Positions 28,266-38,086 of a stretch of 38,086 nucleotides of DNA are shown piece after piece. Source of the DNA: Bacteroidales bacterium (GTDB lineage: Bacteria > Bacteroidota > Bacteroidia > Bacteroidales > JAFGXI01); assembly GCA_027064025.1 (NCBI GenBank), contig JAMOQL010000208.1, positions 1-38,086 of the forward strand, given 5' to 3'. Made by a program: the position numbers and the translations under genes. Under the pieces are notes generated by a model, which saw only the letters and a program-made list of their open reading frames with translations, made no database searches and was not told the origin of the DNA. Numbering within the stretch: position 1 is the first letter of the stretch; each line of letters begins with the position of its first letter.

Positions 28266-28297
28266 TTTGTCTAAACCCACTAATTTACATACATTTG
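28266..28297 (+). promoter_or_regulatory. Bacteroidota-type promoter of the rimP-nusA-infB operon
   Basis: TTTG (28266-28269), 20-nt spacer, TACATTTG (28290-28297): matches TTTG-N19-21-TAnnTTTG. Confidence 0.75.
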
Positions 28298-28314
28298 CAG
28301 CGAAATTGATAGTG

Positions 28315-28341
28315 TAGGGGACGGAAAGTCCCCTAATTTTT
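28315..28341 (+). promoter_or_regulatory. Leader hairpin plus T-run upstream of rimP (terminator/attenuator-like)
   Basis: TAGGGGAC-GGAAA-GTCCCCTA: perfect 8-bp stem with 5-nt loop, followed by ATTTTTT, ending just before the rimP ATG at 28348. Confidence 0.75.
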
Positions 28342-28347
28342 TAGCTT

Positions 28348-28824
28348 ATGATTGATAAAAACACAGTTAAAGACTTTGTAGTCAGTAATTTAAAAGAAAC
28401 TCATTTCCTTATTGATATAACAGTGAGTAATTCTAATCAGATTCAAGTTTATATAGATAGTATGGAGGGCTTGCCTATTGCAGAGTGTGTTTCTTATACG
28501 CGGTTAATAGAAGAGCAGTTTGATAGAGATGTTGAAGACTATGAGTTAAGTGTTTCTTCTGGTGGTTTAGATTTGCCATTTATCGTTTCCAAACAATTCG
28601 ATAAATATTTGGGTAAAGAAGTGGAAGTTGTTACTGCAGAAGGTGTTAAATCTAATGGCGTATTGCTTTCACATAATAATGATAATTTTGTGCTTGAGGT
28701 TGAAAGAAAAGAGTTAGTAGAGGGGAAAAAACGTAAGGTATTAGTGAAAAAAGGAGTAGAATTTAACAAAGATGCTGTAAAATCAGTAAAGCCTTTTTTT
28801 AGTTTTAAAAAGAAAAAGAAATAG
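28348..28824 (+). CDS. rimP: Ribosome maturation factor RimP
   Basis: VYIDSMEGLPIAECVSYTRLIEEQF...YELSVSSGGLDLPF; directly upstream of nusA and infB. Confidence 0.9.
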   Translation: MIDKNTVKDFVVSNLKETHFLIDITVSNSNQIQVYIDSMEGLPIAECVSYTRLIEEQFDRDVEDYELSVSSGGLDLPFIVSKQFDKYLGKEVEVVTAEGVKSNGVLLSHNNDNFVLEVERKELVEGKKRKVLVKKGVEFNKDAVKSVKPFFSFKKKKK

Positions 28825-28909
28825 AAATTTAAGATTCATAGCCAGACATTAAAGCAAATGAATTTTAATAATAAAAATTTAATTACAATATATTAAACAA
28901 TAGATTAAA

Positions 28910-30148
28910 ATGGAAAATCTTAATTTGATTGATTATTTCTCAGAATTTAAGGAACTTAAAAATATTAATAGAGAAATTTTAATAAAAGTACTCGAAGATG
29001 TTTTTAAGAGTATGTTAGAAAAGCAATTTGAATCAGCAGAAAATTTTGATGTTATTATTAACCCAGATAAAGGCGATTTCGAGATTTGGAGAAATAGAAA
29101 TGTTGTTGCAGATGAAGATTTTTCAGATCCTAATACAGAAATTTCTCTCACTGCGGCTAAAGAAATAGATGATGATTATGAGGAGGGAGAAGAAGTTACC
29201 GATGAAGTTAAGTTAGGCGATTTTGGAAGAAGAGCAATTCTTGCTTTACGTCAGAACCTTTCTTCAAAGATTATGGAATTAGAAAAAGATAATCTTTACA
29301 ATATATATAAAGACAGAATCGGATTAATTGTTTCTGGTGAGGTTTATCAAGTATGGAAACGTGAAATATTAATTATTGACGACGAAGGCAACGAGTTAAT
29401 ACTCCCTAAGCAAGAACAAATTCCTGCTGATTATTTTCGTAAGGGAGACAATGTTAAAGCCGTTGTAATTCGAGTAGAAATGCGCAATGGAAGCCCATTA
29501 ATTATACTATCAAGAACCTCGTCCGTATTCTTAGAAAGATTGTTCGAATTAGAAGTGCCCGAAATTTTTGATGGCTTAATAACGATTAAGAAAATTGTTA
29601 GAATGCCAGGAGAAAGAGCTAAGGTTGCTGTTGAGTCTTACGACGAAAGAATTGATCCTGTTGGAGCGTGTGTAGGAATGAAAGGCTCTAGAATCCATGG
29701 TATTGTAAGAGAATTGCATAACGAAAATATCGATGTAATAAATTATACCCATAACTTAAATCTTTATATCTCTAGAGCATTAAGCCCTGCTAAAATAAAT
29801 AGGATAGAAATAAAAGAAGACGATAAGAAAGCCGATATCTATTTAGATCCAGACCAGGTTTCTAAGGCTATTGGTAGAAATGGACTAAATATTAAATTAG
29901 CAATTCAATTGACCGAATACGAAATTGATGTCTATAGAGACGTTAACGAAGAAGATGAAGACGATGTTAAATTAGAAGAATTTAGCGACGAAATCGAGGC
30001 TTGGGTTATTGATGAGTTTAAGAAAGTTGGACTTGATACAGCAAAAGGTGTTTTAGCACTTTCAATTGAAGACTTAGAAAAAAGAACAGATCTCGAAGAG
30101 GAAACAATTGGAGATGTTTTACAAGTCCTTAAAGAAGAGTTTGAATAA
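28910..30148 (+). CDS. nusA: Transcription termination/antitermination protein NusA
   Basis: RMPGERAKVAVESYDERIDPVGACVGMKGSRIHGIVREL and KH motif DQVSKAIGRNGLNIKLAIQLT. Confidence 0.95.
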   Translation: MENLNLIDYFSEFKELKNINREILIKVLEDVFKSMLEKQFESAENFDVIINPDKGDFEIWRNRNVVADEDFSDPNTEISLTAAKEIDDDYEEGEEVTDEVKLGDFGRRAILALRQNLSSKIMELEKDNLYNIYKDRIGLIVSGEVYQVWKREILIIDDEGNELILPKQEQIPADYFRKGDNVKAVVIRVEMRNGSPLIILSRTSSVFLERLFELEVPEIFDGLITIKKIVRMPGERAKVAVESYDERIDPVGACVGMKGSRIHGIVRELHNENIDVINYTHNLNLYISRALSPAKINRIEIKEDDKKADIYLDPDQVSKAIGRNGLNIKLAIQLTEYEIDVYRDVNEEDEDDVKLEEFSDEIEAWVIDEFKKVGLDTAKGVLALSIEDLEKRTDLEEETIGDVLQVLKEEFE

Positions 30149-30277
30149 TATATTATTTTGTAATTTTGATTTTCTTCTGGTCTAAAAACTATGAATTAAA
30201 GAGAAGATAAAATAAGAACAAGAATATAATCACAAATCAACACATATTAAATGTGTAATTATTGAGTAAGAATTTAG

Positions 30278-33208
30278 ATGGCAAAATTGACACGATTAAG
30301 CAAAGCTGCAAGAGAATTTAATGTTGGAATTTCAACTATTGTTGATTTTTTAGCAAATAAAGGCATTGAGATTGACTCTAATCCTAATACGAAATTAGAG
30401 AACGATGCTTACAACCTGTTATCTGCGGAATACAGTGCAGATCTTAAGCTTAAAAAGGCCTCTGATTCATTAGATTTACATAGAAAGTCTAAAGAATCGG
30501 TCTCAATAGAAGATGTTGAAGAAAAAGAAGCTCCACAGCAGGAAAAAGAAGAAGAGCTTACCATTAAGACCAATACGGCAACAAAGCCAACGGTAACAAA
30601 GCCAACGGAAATTAAGACTAATGTGCCTAAAAGTGACGGTCCGAAAGTTTTAGGGAAAATTGACTTGAATAAGAAACCTAAGGTTAAAACGCCAGAACCT
30701 CCCAAAGAAGAACCTAAAAAAGAGGAAGAAAAAATTGAAGTAAAGGTTAAAGAAGAGGTAAAACCAAAAGTAAAGGAATCGACTCCTATTAAGGAAAAAA
30801 AACAAAATAAAAAGTCTAAATCAGAAATTGTTGTTACAGAAACACCAAAAGTTGAGAAAGAAGATCTTAAAGTTTTAGGTAAAATAGATTTAGATTCAAT
30901 TAATCAAAAAACTAGACCTAAAAAGAAGACTCGAGCTGAAAAAGATGCTGAGCGCGAGGAAAGAAAAAAGTCTAATAAAGTTATAGAGACAAAAGTTGAA
31001 GACAAAAAGGTAGAAGAATCTGTAGAGGTGACACCTATTGTTAAAAAAGAGGAAGAGATTTTTCGTTTAGAAAAAGCCAAATTAACCGGTCCAAAAGTAC
31101 TAGGAAAGATTGAACTGAAAGACGAGAAAAAGCCTAGTTTTGGTAAAAAGAAAAAGCGTAAACGGATTAAGAAAGAAAAAATTAACCCTGCTGCAGCTAA
31201 TAAACCAGGAAATAATAATCACAAAGCAAAACCTGGACAAGGTGGAGGCAAATTTGATAAAAAGAAAAAAGTTTTTGGAAAGAAAAAGCCTGTAGTTAAG
31301 GCTGAGGTTAGCGAAGAGGATGTTCAAAAGCAAATAAAAGAGACTTTAGCAAGACTTACCAACAAGCAAAAAGGAAAAGGTGCTAAACATCGTAGAGATA
31401 AAAGAGAGTCTGATAGAGATAAGGTTCAACAGGAATTTGATAAAGCAGAATCAGAAAAAAATATACTAAAAGTTACAGAATTTGTTTCTGTTAACGAACT
31501 TGCTACAATGATGAATGTGTCGGTTACCGATGTAATTTCATCTTGTATGAGTTTAGGATTATTTGTGTCAATAAATCAAAGATTAGATGCCGAAACCATG
31601 GCTATGGTGGCTGAAGAATTCTCTTATACTGTAGAATTTGTATCTGTAGAAGTTCAAGAAGCCATTGCTCAAGACGAAGATAACGAAGAGGATTTATTAC
31701 CTAGAGCACCTATTGTTACGGTGATGGGACACGTAGATCACGGTAAAACAAAATTGTTAGATTATATTAGAAAGGCTAATGTAATTGCCGGTGAAGCTGG
31801 AGGAATTACTCAACATATTGGAGCATATAGTGTAGAGTTAGAAGAAGGTAAAAAAATTACATTCCTAGATACTCCTGGTCACGAAGCATTTACTGCGATG
31901 AGAGCGCGTGGAGCACAAGTTACAGACGTTGCTATTATTGTAGTGGCGGCAGACGATGGAATCATGCCTCAAACAAAAGAAGCAATAAATCACGCATCAG
32001 CAGCTGGGGTTCCAATTATCTTTGCAATCAATAAGATTGATAAACCAGCAGCGAATCCCGATAAGATAAAAGAGCAATTAGCTCAAATGAATTATATGGT
32101 TGAAGAATGGGGTGGTAAATATCAATCTCAGGATATATCAGCATTGTCAGGATTAAATATTGGAGATCTTTTAGAAAAAGTATTATTGGAAGCAGAAATG
32201 CTAGATTTAAAAGCCAACCCTAATAAAAAAGCTGTCGGTTCTATTATCGAATCCGAATTAGACAAAGGAAGAGGATATGTTTCTACTATTTTAGTTGAAG
32301 CAGGAACCTTAAAAATAGGCGATGTTATCCTAGCCGGTTCATATCATGGACGTATCAAAGCTATGTTTGATGAACGAGGTAAAAAGGTGAAAGAAGTTGG
32401 CCCAGCTACTCCTGTTCAGATTTTAGGTTTGAATGGAGCGCCACCATCAGGAGATAATTTCAATGTTATGGAAAGTGATGCTGAAGCAAGAAATGTTGCA
32501 AATAAACGCGAACAATTGGGGCGTCAGCAAAGTTTAAGAACTCAAAAACATTTGACCCTAGACGAAATTGGAAGACGTATTGCTATTGGAAATTTCCAAG
32601 AATTGAATGTTATTATTAAAGGTGATGTGGATGGTTCTATAGAAGCGTTGACTGATTCATTAATTAAACTTTCTACAGAAGAAATTCAAGTTAATGTTAT
32701 ACATAAAGCCGTTGGAGAGATTTCTGAATCAGATATTAGTTTAGCAAATGCTTCCGATGCAATAATTATTGGTTTCCAAGTTAGACCATCACTGGCTGCA
32801 AGAAAATTAGCAGAAAAAGAAGAAATTGATATTCGTTTATACTCTATTATCTACGATGCTATTAATGAGTTGAAAGATGCTATGTCTGGTATGTTATCTC
32901 CAGAAATAAAAGAGGAAATTGTTGCTAATGTTGAAGTTCGAGAAGTATTTAAGATTACTAAAGTAGGAACAATTGCTGGCTGTATGGTTCGTGAAGGAAA
33001 GATTACAAGAAATTCAAAAATCCGATTAATAAGAGATGGAATTGTTATTTATGATGGCTTGTTAGGATCTCTTAAACGTTTTAAAGATGATGTTAAAGAG
33101 GTTAAGAATGGTTACGAATGTGGATTGAATATTGAAAAATATAATGACATTAAAGAAGGTGACGTTATTGAGGCTTACGAACAAAAAGAAGTAGCAAGAA
33201 CCTTATAA
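30278..33208 (+). CDS. infB: Translation initiation factor IF-2
   Basis: [57 protein letters not shown]-motifs; long K/E-rich N-terminal region. Confidence 0.97.
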   Translation: MAKLTRLSKAAREFNVGISTIVDFLANKGIEIDSNPNTKLENDAYNLLSAEYSADLKLKKASDSLDLHRKSKESVSIEDVEEKEAPQQEKEEELTIKTNTATKPTVTKPTEIKTNVPKSDGPKVLGKIDLNKKPKVKTPEPPKEEPKKEEEKIEVKVKEEVKPKVKESTPIKEKKQNKKSKSEIVVTETPKVEKEDLKVLGKIDLDSINQKTRPKKKTRAEKDAEREERKKSNKVIETKVEDKKVEESVEVTPIVKKEEEIFRLEKAKLTGPKVLGKIELKDEKKPSFGKKKKRKRIKKEKINPAAANKPGNNNHKAKPGQGGGKFDKKKKVFGKKKPVVKAEVSEEDVQKQIKETLARLTNKQKGKGAKHRRDKRESDRDKVQQEFDKAESEKNILKVTEFVSVNELATMMNVSVTDVISSCMSLGLFVSINQRLDAETMAMVAEEFSYTVEFVSVEVQEAIAQDEDNEEDLLPRAPIVTVMGHVDHGKTKLLDYIRKANVIAGEAGGITQHIGAYSVELEEGKKITFLDTPGHEAFTAMRARGAQVTDVAIIVVAADDGIMPQTKEAINHASAAGVPIIFAINKIDKPAANPDKIKEQLAQMNYMVEEWGGKYQSQDISALSGLNIGDLLEKVLLEAEMLDLKANPNKKAVGSIIESELDKGRGYVSTILVEAGTLKIGDVILAGSYHGRIKAMFDERGKKVKEVGPATPVQILGLNGAPPSGDNFNVMESDAEARNVANKREQLGRQQSLRTQKHLTLDEIGRRIAIGNFQELNVIIKGDVDGSIEALTDSLIKLSTEEIQVNVIHKAVGEISESDISLANASDAIIIGFQVRPSLAARKLAEKEEIDIRLYSIIYDAINELKDAMSGMLSPEIKEEIVANVEVREVFKITKVGTIAGCMVREGKITRNSKIRLIRDGIVIYDGLLGSLKRFKDDVKEVKNGYECGLNIEKYNDIKEGDVIEAYEQKEVARTL

Positions 33209-33227
33209 TCTATATTAAAAGATATTT

Positions 33228-33258
33228 AAAGAGAAGTCGATTAGGCTTCTCTTTTTTT
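33228..33258 (+). terminator. Rho-independent terminator after infB
   Basis: Stem AAAGAGAAG (33228-33236) / CTTCTCTTT (33246-33254) followed by TTTT. Confidence 0.85.
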
Positions 33259-33290
33259 GTTTTCATAACTTTCGCAATCTAGGAAAATAG

Positions 33291-33298
33291 TATCTTTG
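33291..33298 (+). promoter_or_regulatory. Putative -7 element (TATCTTTG) for mnmG
   Basis: Exact TAnnTTTG match, 19 bp before the preferred ATG at 33318; -33 element weak. Confidence 0.5.
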
Positions 33299-33317
33299 TA
33301 AATTGAAAAAAGGAAAG

Positions 33318-35192
33318 ATGATACAAGAATACGATGTTATTGTAGTTGGAGCAGGACATGCTGGTAGCGAAGCAGCTGTTGCAGCTGCAAAAATGGGAGT
33401 TTCTACCCTTCTTATTACTATGGACATGAATAAAATAGCACAAATGTCATGTAATCCTGCTATGGGAGGTATTGCAAAGGGGCAGATTGTGCGCGAGATT
33501 GATGCCCTAGGAGGCTATTCGGCTATAGTTACCGATAAATCAACTATTCAATTTAGGATGTTGAATTTATCTAAAGGTCCAGCAATGTGGAGCCCTAGAG
33601 CACAATGCGATAGAATGGTTTTTTCTGCTCAATGGCGTAGAATGATGGAAGAAACCCCAGGTTTAGATTTCTGGCAAGAACCCGTTACTTCGTTAATTTT
33701 TGAAGAAGATAGAGTCGTTGGAGTAAAGACTCAATTGGGTGTTGAATTTAATGCAAAAACAGTTGTGCTAACCAATGGTACTTTTTTGAATGGATTAATG
33801 CACATTGGGAAAAAGCAAACTGAAGGAGGAAGAAGTGCCGAGCCGTCTTCTTTTGGATTATCTGAGCAACTTCTTGAGAAAGGATTTACTGTTGAACGAA
33901 TGAAGACAGGAACCCCTGCTCGTTTAGACGGTAGAAGTATAAATTTTTCAGTACTTATTGAACAAAAAGGCGATGAGAGGCCATCCAAGTTTTCTTATGA
34001 TAATAATACAAAACCAATAAAAAATCAACGTTCTTGTTATTTAGCCTATACCGATATGCAAGTGCATGGGATATTAAAAACAGGTTTTGAAGATTCTCCC
34101 CTTTTCGATGGTACAATTCAAGGAACTGGACCTAGATACTGCCCTAGTATAGAAGATAAATTAATCACTTTTGCATCAAAAGATTCGCATCAATTATTTT
34201 TAGAACCAGAGGGTTTCGAAACAGAAGAGTATTATATCAATGGATTTTCTTCTTCATTGCCATGGGATGTGCAATATAAAGCTTTGCGACAGATTAAAGG
34301 TTTAGAAAATGTAAAAATATTTAGACCCGGTTATGCTATTGAATACGATTATTTCGACCCTACACAACTGAATCATACACTTGAAACTAAACAGGTAAGA
34401 AACCTTTATTTTGCTGGTCAAATTAATGGCACTACTGGCTACGAGGAAGCTGCTGCTCAGGGACAAATGGCAGGGATAAATGCGGCTCTTAAAGTAAAGG
34501 GTGAGGGCGAATTTATTTTAAAAAGAGATGAGGCGTATATTGGAGTATTAATAGATGATTTGGTTACAAAAGGCGTTGACGAGCCCTACCGTATGTTTAC
34601 CTCTAGAGCAGAATATAGAATTCTTTTGCGACAAGATAATGCTGATCAGAGATTGACAGAAAAAGCTTATCAGTTAGGTTTGATTTCGGAAGAACGCTAT
34701 CAATTCTTTAAAAAGAAAAAATCTGAAATTGAAGAATTAACAGCTTTTATTTCTAAGTTTTCGGTCAAACCAGAATACGTTAATAACCTTCTTGAGGATT
34801 TAGATACATCGCCGTTAAAACAGAAAGTTAAACTCAAAGAATTGTTACTTAGGCCACAAGTTTCCCTTGAAAAAATAAAGGAAACAATAACGCCTCTAAA
34901 GCGACAAATTGAGAGTATTACCACTAATAAGTTTGAGGTGATGCAATCGGCAGAAATAGAAATAAAATATGCAGGTTACATCGAGCGTGAACGCCTGTTA
35001 GCAGATAAAATTTTACGACTTGAAGAAATAAAAATCCCTAAGCGGTTTAATTATAGTGAAATAAATTCCCTATCGACAGAGGCTCGGCAGAAATTAGCAA
35101 AGATTGAACCTAAAACTGTTGGGCAAGCCTCTAGAATAATTGGAGTTTCGCCTGCAGATATTAATGTTCTGTTAGTGTTGATGGGACGATAA
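33318..35192 (+). CDS. mnmG: tRNA uridine-5-carboxymethylaminomethyl modification enzyme MnmG (GidA)
   Basis: [58 protein letters not shown]. The ORF track starts at TTG 33303; ATG 33318 ([11 protein letters not shown]) preferred. Confidence 0.93.
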   Translation: MIQEYDVIVVGAGHAGSEAAVAAAKMGVSTLLITMDMNKIAQMSCNPAMGGIAKGQIVREIDALGGYSAIVTDKSTIQFRMLNLSKGPAMWSPRAQCDRMVFSAQWRRMMEETPGLDFWQEPVTSLIFEEDRVVGVKTQLGVEFNAKTVVLTNGTFLNGLMHIGKKQTEGGRSAEPSSFGLSEQLLEKGFTVERMKTGTPARLDGRSINFSVLIEQKGDERPSKFSYDNNTKPIKNQRSCYLAYTDMQVHGILKTGFEDSPLFDGTIQGTGPRYCPSIEDKLITFASKDSHQLFLEPEGFETEEYYINGFSSSLPWDVQYKALRQIKGLENVKIFRPGYAIEYDYFDPTQLNHTLETKQVRNLYFAGQINGTTGYEEAAAQGQMAGINAALKVKGEGEFILKRDEAYIGVLIDDLVTKGVDEPYRMFTSRAEYRILLRQDNADQRLTEKAYQLGLISEERYQFFKKKKSEIEELTAFISKFSVKPEYVNNLLEDLDTSPLKQKVKLKELLLRPQVSLEKIKETITPLKRQIESITTNKFEVMQSAEIEIKYAGYIERERLLADKILRLEEIKIPKRFNYSEINSLSTEARQKLAKIEPKTVGQASRIIGVSPADINVLLVLMGR

Positions 35193-35242
35193 TCTAGGAT
35201 TATTGATAAATTCAATTTTTTAAATTAAAATTAAAAATATAA

Positions 35243-36022
35243 ATGGCAACTTTTCTTTTCGACCAAATTATCTTCGGGCCTGTTAATAGTAGGCGCTTGG
35301 GAGTCTCTTTAGGGGTGAATTTATTACCAACTACTTCAAAGTTTTGCAATTTCAACTGCATTTATTGTGAGTGTGGTTGGACACCGGGGAAAGGACAGAT
35401 GAAGTCTGATTTTCATTCTGTGGAAGATGTAATAAAACGTTTAGAGATTTTTATAAAAGACTATAGGGCTGATAATAAGATAATTGACACCATAACTTTT
35501 GCAGGAAATGGAGAGCCAACTTTACACCCAAAGTTTGAGGAAATGATAGATCGAACAATTTTATTGAGAGATTTGTATTATCCCAAAGCTGCTATTTCTG
35601 TATTGTCTAATGCAACAATGTTGCAATCTGAAAAAGTGGTAAGAGCTTTAAAAAAGGTGAATAATAAGATTCTGAAACTTGATTCGGCTGTAGAAGAGAC
35701 TGCCTTGCAAATGAATCAACCACTTGGTAAATATTCTATATCAAAAATTGAAGAACAATTAGGTCAATTTAATCATCAATTTATTTTACAGACCATGTTC
35801 TTAAAAGGTGATTATAATCAGAAGCCAATTGATAATACTACAGATCAAGAGGTCGATGCTTATTTAGAATTATTAGATAGGATAAGACCCGAGAAAGTTA
35901 TGATATATACAATTGCTCGTGATACACCTGCGGAGAGTCTAGAAAAAATATCGACCAAAAAAATGAACGAAATTGCAGATAGAATTCGTGCTTTAAGTAT
36001 TGAAGTAGAAGTCTCTTTATAG
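35243..36022 (+). CDS. Radical SAM family protein
   Basis: CNFNCIYCECGW (CX3CX2C) cluster motif and TFAGNGEPTLHPKF. Confidence 0.85.
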   Translation: MATFLFDQIIFGPVNSRRLGVSLGVNLLPTTSKFCNFNCIYCECGWTPGKGQMKSDFHSVEDVIKRLEIFIKDYRADNKIIDTITFAGNGEPTLHPKFEEMIDRTILLRDLYYPKAAISVLSNATMLQSEKVVRALKKVNNKILKLDSAVEETALQMNQPLGKYSISKIEEQLGQFNHQFILQTMFLKGDYNQKPIDNTTDQEVDAYLELLDRIRPEKVMIYTIARDTPAESLEKISTKKMNEIADRIRALSIEVEVSL

Positions 36023-36023
36023 T

Positions 36024-36851
36024 TTATTTAATAATGAGGGTATCGATATCTAAAGCATTGGCACCAAAAATACCTATCACATCTTTGCCTTCAACATTAG
36101 AAACTGGATTTCCAACAGAGGTTGAGAAAGCACTCATGCCGTTATCCTCAAGCACTTTAAAATATTCGTAATTGGCTCTGTCTATGTGATATAATTCTAC
36201 AATTAAAGTATCACCCGTAAAAACATAAACATTGCGTAAGGGAATTTTTGTGGCTTTTCCATCAAACATATCATCATTCATAATAAATGAATCTTCGTAT
36301 TTATTGTTAATAAGGTGAGTTTTAAATCTATAGAAGTTATTCTCGTCTGCGGGGTCTTGGAAATGTACATATACTCTATAATTTTTCTCGCCTCCTCCAG
36401 GTTTTTCTCCCGACCCTGGCCCTGGTCCATCAACTGAACGATTTTCCTTATATTCATAACTTACCGAATCTATTGGAACTATATGAGACATAATAGAATT
36501 AGAAATAATGGTTTCGCCTCCGTTATTTATTTCCAATTTATATTCTGATAGAACTTGACCGTTTAGGTTGGAATTTTGGTAGTATCCATCATGAATTTCG
36601 TATAGACTATAGCTGTTTCCATCGCTATTAGTAATTTGAACTTGAGCGTTTTTTATCATCTCGAAATCATTCGAATCGTAATAACTCCCAGATTTTGATA
36701 GAATGACATAATTGTTCCCAAGTCCATTATTGACTTGAGCCTCGACTACAGTTTGTACATCCGCATCTTTTAAATCTAATTCAATTACTTTTTCGCAAGA
36801 GCTTAGAAGAATACTGGCTAATAATATAATAATTATATATTTAGTTTTCAT
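36024..36851 (-). CDS. DUF4249-type lipoprotein
   Basis: Lipobox ILLSSCEKVIELDL; downstream of a TonB-dependent receptor gene, the usual DUF4249 context. Confidence 0.75.
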   Translation of the reverse strand: MKTKYIIIILLASILLSSCEKVIELDLKDADVQTVVEAQVNNGLGNNYVILSKSGSYYDSNDFEMIKNAQVQITNSDGNSYSLYEIHDGYYQNSNLNGQVLSEYKLEINNGGETIISNSIMSHIVPIDSVSYEYKENRSVDGPGPGSGEKPGGGEKNYRVYVHFQDPADENNFYRFKTHLINNKYEDSFIMNDDMFDGKATKIPLRNVYVFTGDTLIVELYHIDRANYEYFKVLEDNGMSAFSTSVGNPVSNVEGKDVIGIFGANALDIDTLIIK

Positions 36852-36869
36852 ATTTTTTAATTTAATGAA

Positions 36870-38086
36870 TTAAAATTTAAAATTATAAGTTATCGACGGA
36901 ATGATTTTGAATAATGATAATTGTACCGCTTCGGTTCTATTGGGATCGTCTTCGCTTTGTTGGAAAGTTATCATGTAAGCATTTTCTCGTGCGTATAAAT
37001 TATATACAGAGAAATTCCAGCTTGAGGTAAACTTTTTTTTAATTTTGGTTTTTTCACCAGAATTAGGATTAATCTGATAGGTGTATTGTTTGCCTTTCCA
37101 AGTTATCCCAAAATCTAATCTATGATAGGTTGGCATTCGATATCCATTGCGCTCAGAATATAACTCATAAATCTGTCCATCCATCATGTATTTTCCACTA
37201 GGGAAAGTGGTGGCATTTCCTGTATAATAGACCCACGATCCAGATATATTTACCCTTTCGGATATTTGGTACATTCCTACAACCGATATGTCATGGGTTC
37301 GATCCTGTCGGGCAGGATACCATGATCCATTATTAATTTCGTCAAAAACTTTTTCAGTTCTAGCGAGGGTGTAACTAATCCAGCCCGTAAAACTACCTTT
37401 CCGTTTTTTAAACAATAATTCTAGTCCGTAAGCCCTTCCCTCGCCAAAAATAAGTTGCCCTTCGGCAGCATCATTAAGAGTAACTTCTGCTCCTACTTTA
37501 TAGTCTACGGCATTCTGGATTTTTTTATAATAAGCTTCTGCAGAGAACTCGAATAAATTATTTCTGAAATTTCTAAAATATCCTACCGCTATTTGGTCTG
37601 CAATTTCGGGCTTTATATTGTTACTACTTGGCATCCATACATCGAGTGGGGTTCCGCTTGTGGAGTTCGATAATAAGTGCAGATATTGATAATTTCTTGA
37701 TAAAGAAGCTTTTACGGAGCTCTTTTTATTAATTATATAATTGGCAGAGATTCTTGGCGATAAGCCGTTGTAGCTGGCTACCGATTCCCAATTGCTATAT
37801 TCTGTACTATCAATAATATCTCCGTAATCGTTGTACGAATAAATGTTTCCTGGTCCGAATTGTGTAAAGTTGGTATATCTGGCTCCGTATGATAAAGTAA
37901 ATTTTTCTCCAAACTTTTGTTCATCAGAAATATAAAAAGCACTTTCGAGAGAATATCTATTTTCTATATGTAAATCATTAAAGTTATTAGTGGTTGTTTC
38001 TACATCTCCAGGTTTAAAAGTGTGATGAATAACATTAGCTCCAATTTTTATTTTATTATTTAGGTAATAATCGAAGTCTTGTTTTA
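36870..38086 (-). CDS. TonB-dependent receptor, C-terminal part (runs off window end)
   Basis: The ORF track starts at an internal Met (37634), but the frame stays open upstream as far as I translated it (e.g. SSVKASLSRNYQYLHLLSNSTSGTPLDVWMPSSNNIKPE). Ends IIPSITYNFKF. Confidence 0.85.
   Translation of the reverse strand, partial: KQDFDYYLNNKIKIGANVIHHTFKPGDVETTTNNFNDLHIENRYSLESAFYISDEQKFGEKFTLSYGARYTNFTQFGPGNIYSYNDYGDIIDSTEYSNWESVASYNGLSPRISANYIINKKSSVKASLSRNYQYLHLLSNSTSGTPLDVWMPSSNNIKPEIADQIAVGYFRNFRNNLFEFSAEAYYKKIQNAVDYKVGAEVTLNDAAEGQLIFGEGRAYGLELLFKKRKGSFTGWISYTLARTEKVFDEINNGSWYPARQDRTHDISVVGMYQISERVNISGSWVYYTGNATTFPSGKYMMDGQIYELYSERNGYRMPTYHRLDFGITWKGKQYTYQINPNSGEKTKIKKKFTSSWNFSVYNLYARENAYMITFQQSEDDPNRTEAVQLSLFKIIPSITYNFKF

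Noticed and set aside
1-38086. CRISPR arrays, tRNA/rRNA genes, prophage, transposases
   Set aside because: No regularly spaced repeats, cloverleaf-like sequences, or integrase/transposase motifs were seen; a tRNAscan/CRISPR scan would be needed to exclude them formally.

Overview
AT-rich Bacteroidota-type chromosomal window, judged from TAnnTTTG promoters, a T9SS C-terminal sorting domain, a short RpoD-type sigma factor, and a DUF4249 lipoprotein next to a TonB-dependent receptor. Content is mostly housekeeping and metabolic: cysteine synthase, adenine deaminase, TrkA, BioA, enoyl-CoA hydratase, RpoD-type sigma, an acyl-CoA carboxylase carboxyltransferase, citrate lyase CitF plus a fused CitD-CitE, TadA, a PorE-like OmpA/PD40/TPR protein, MiaA, LuxC-like acyl-CoA reductase, the rimP-nusA-infB operon, MnmG, a radical SAM protein, DUF4249 and a partial TonB receptor. 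I did not find an unmistakable new multi-gene system. The items most worth follow-up are: (i) trkA interrupted by one in-frame TAA, with the rest of the TrkA_C domain still intact in the same frame; (ii) a degenerate palindromic repeat family flanking the T9SS gene and lying directly upstream of a truncated GIY-YIG nuclease gene absent from the ORF track; (iii) a fused CitD-CitE gene whose 3' end coincides with one arm of another inverted/tandem repeat; (iv) a promoter plus compact hairpin and T-run immediately upstream of rimP; (v) a PorE-like protein with a C-terminal SPOR-like extension. Family names come from recognition of protein motifs only; no database search was run.
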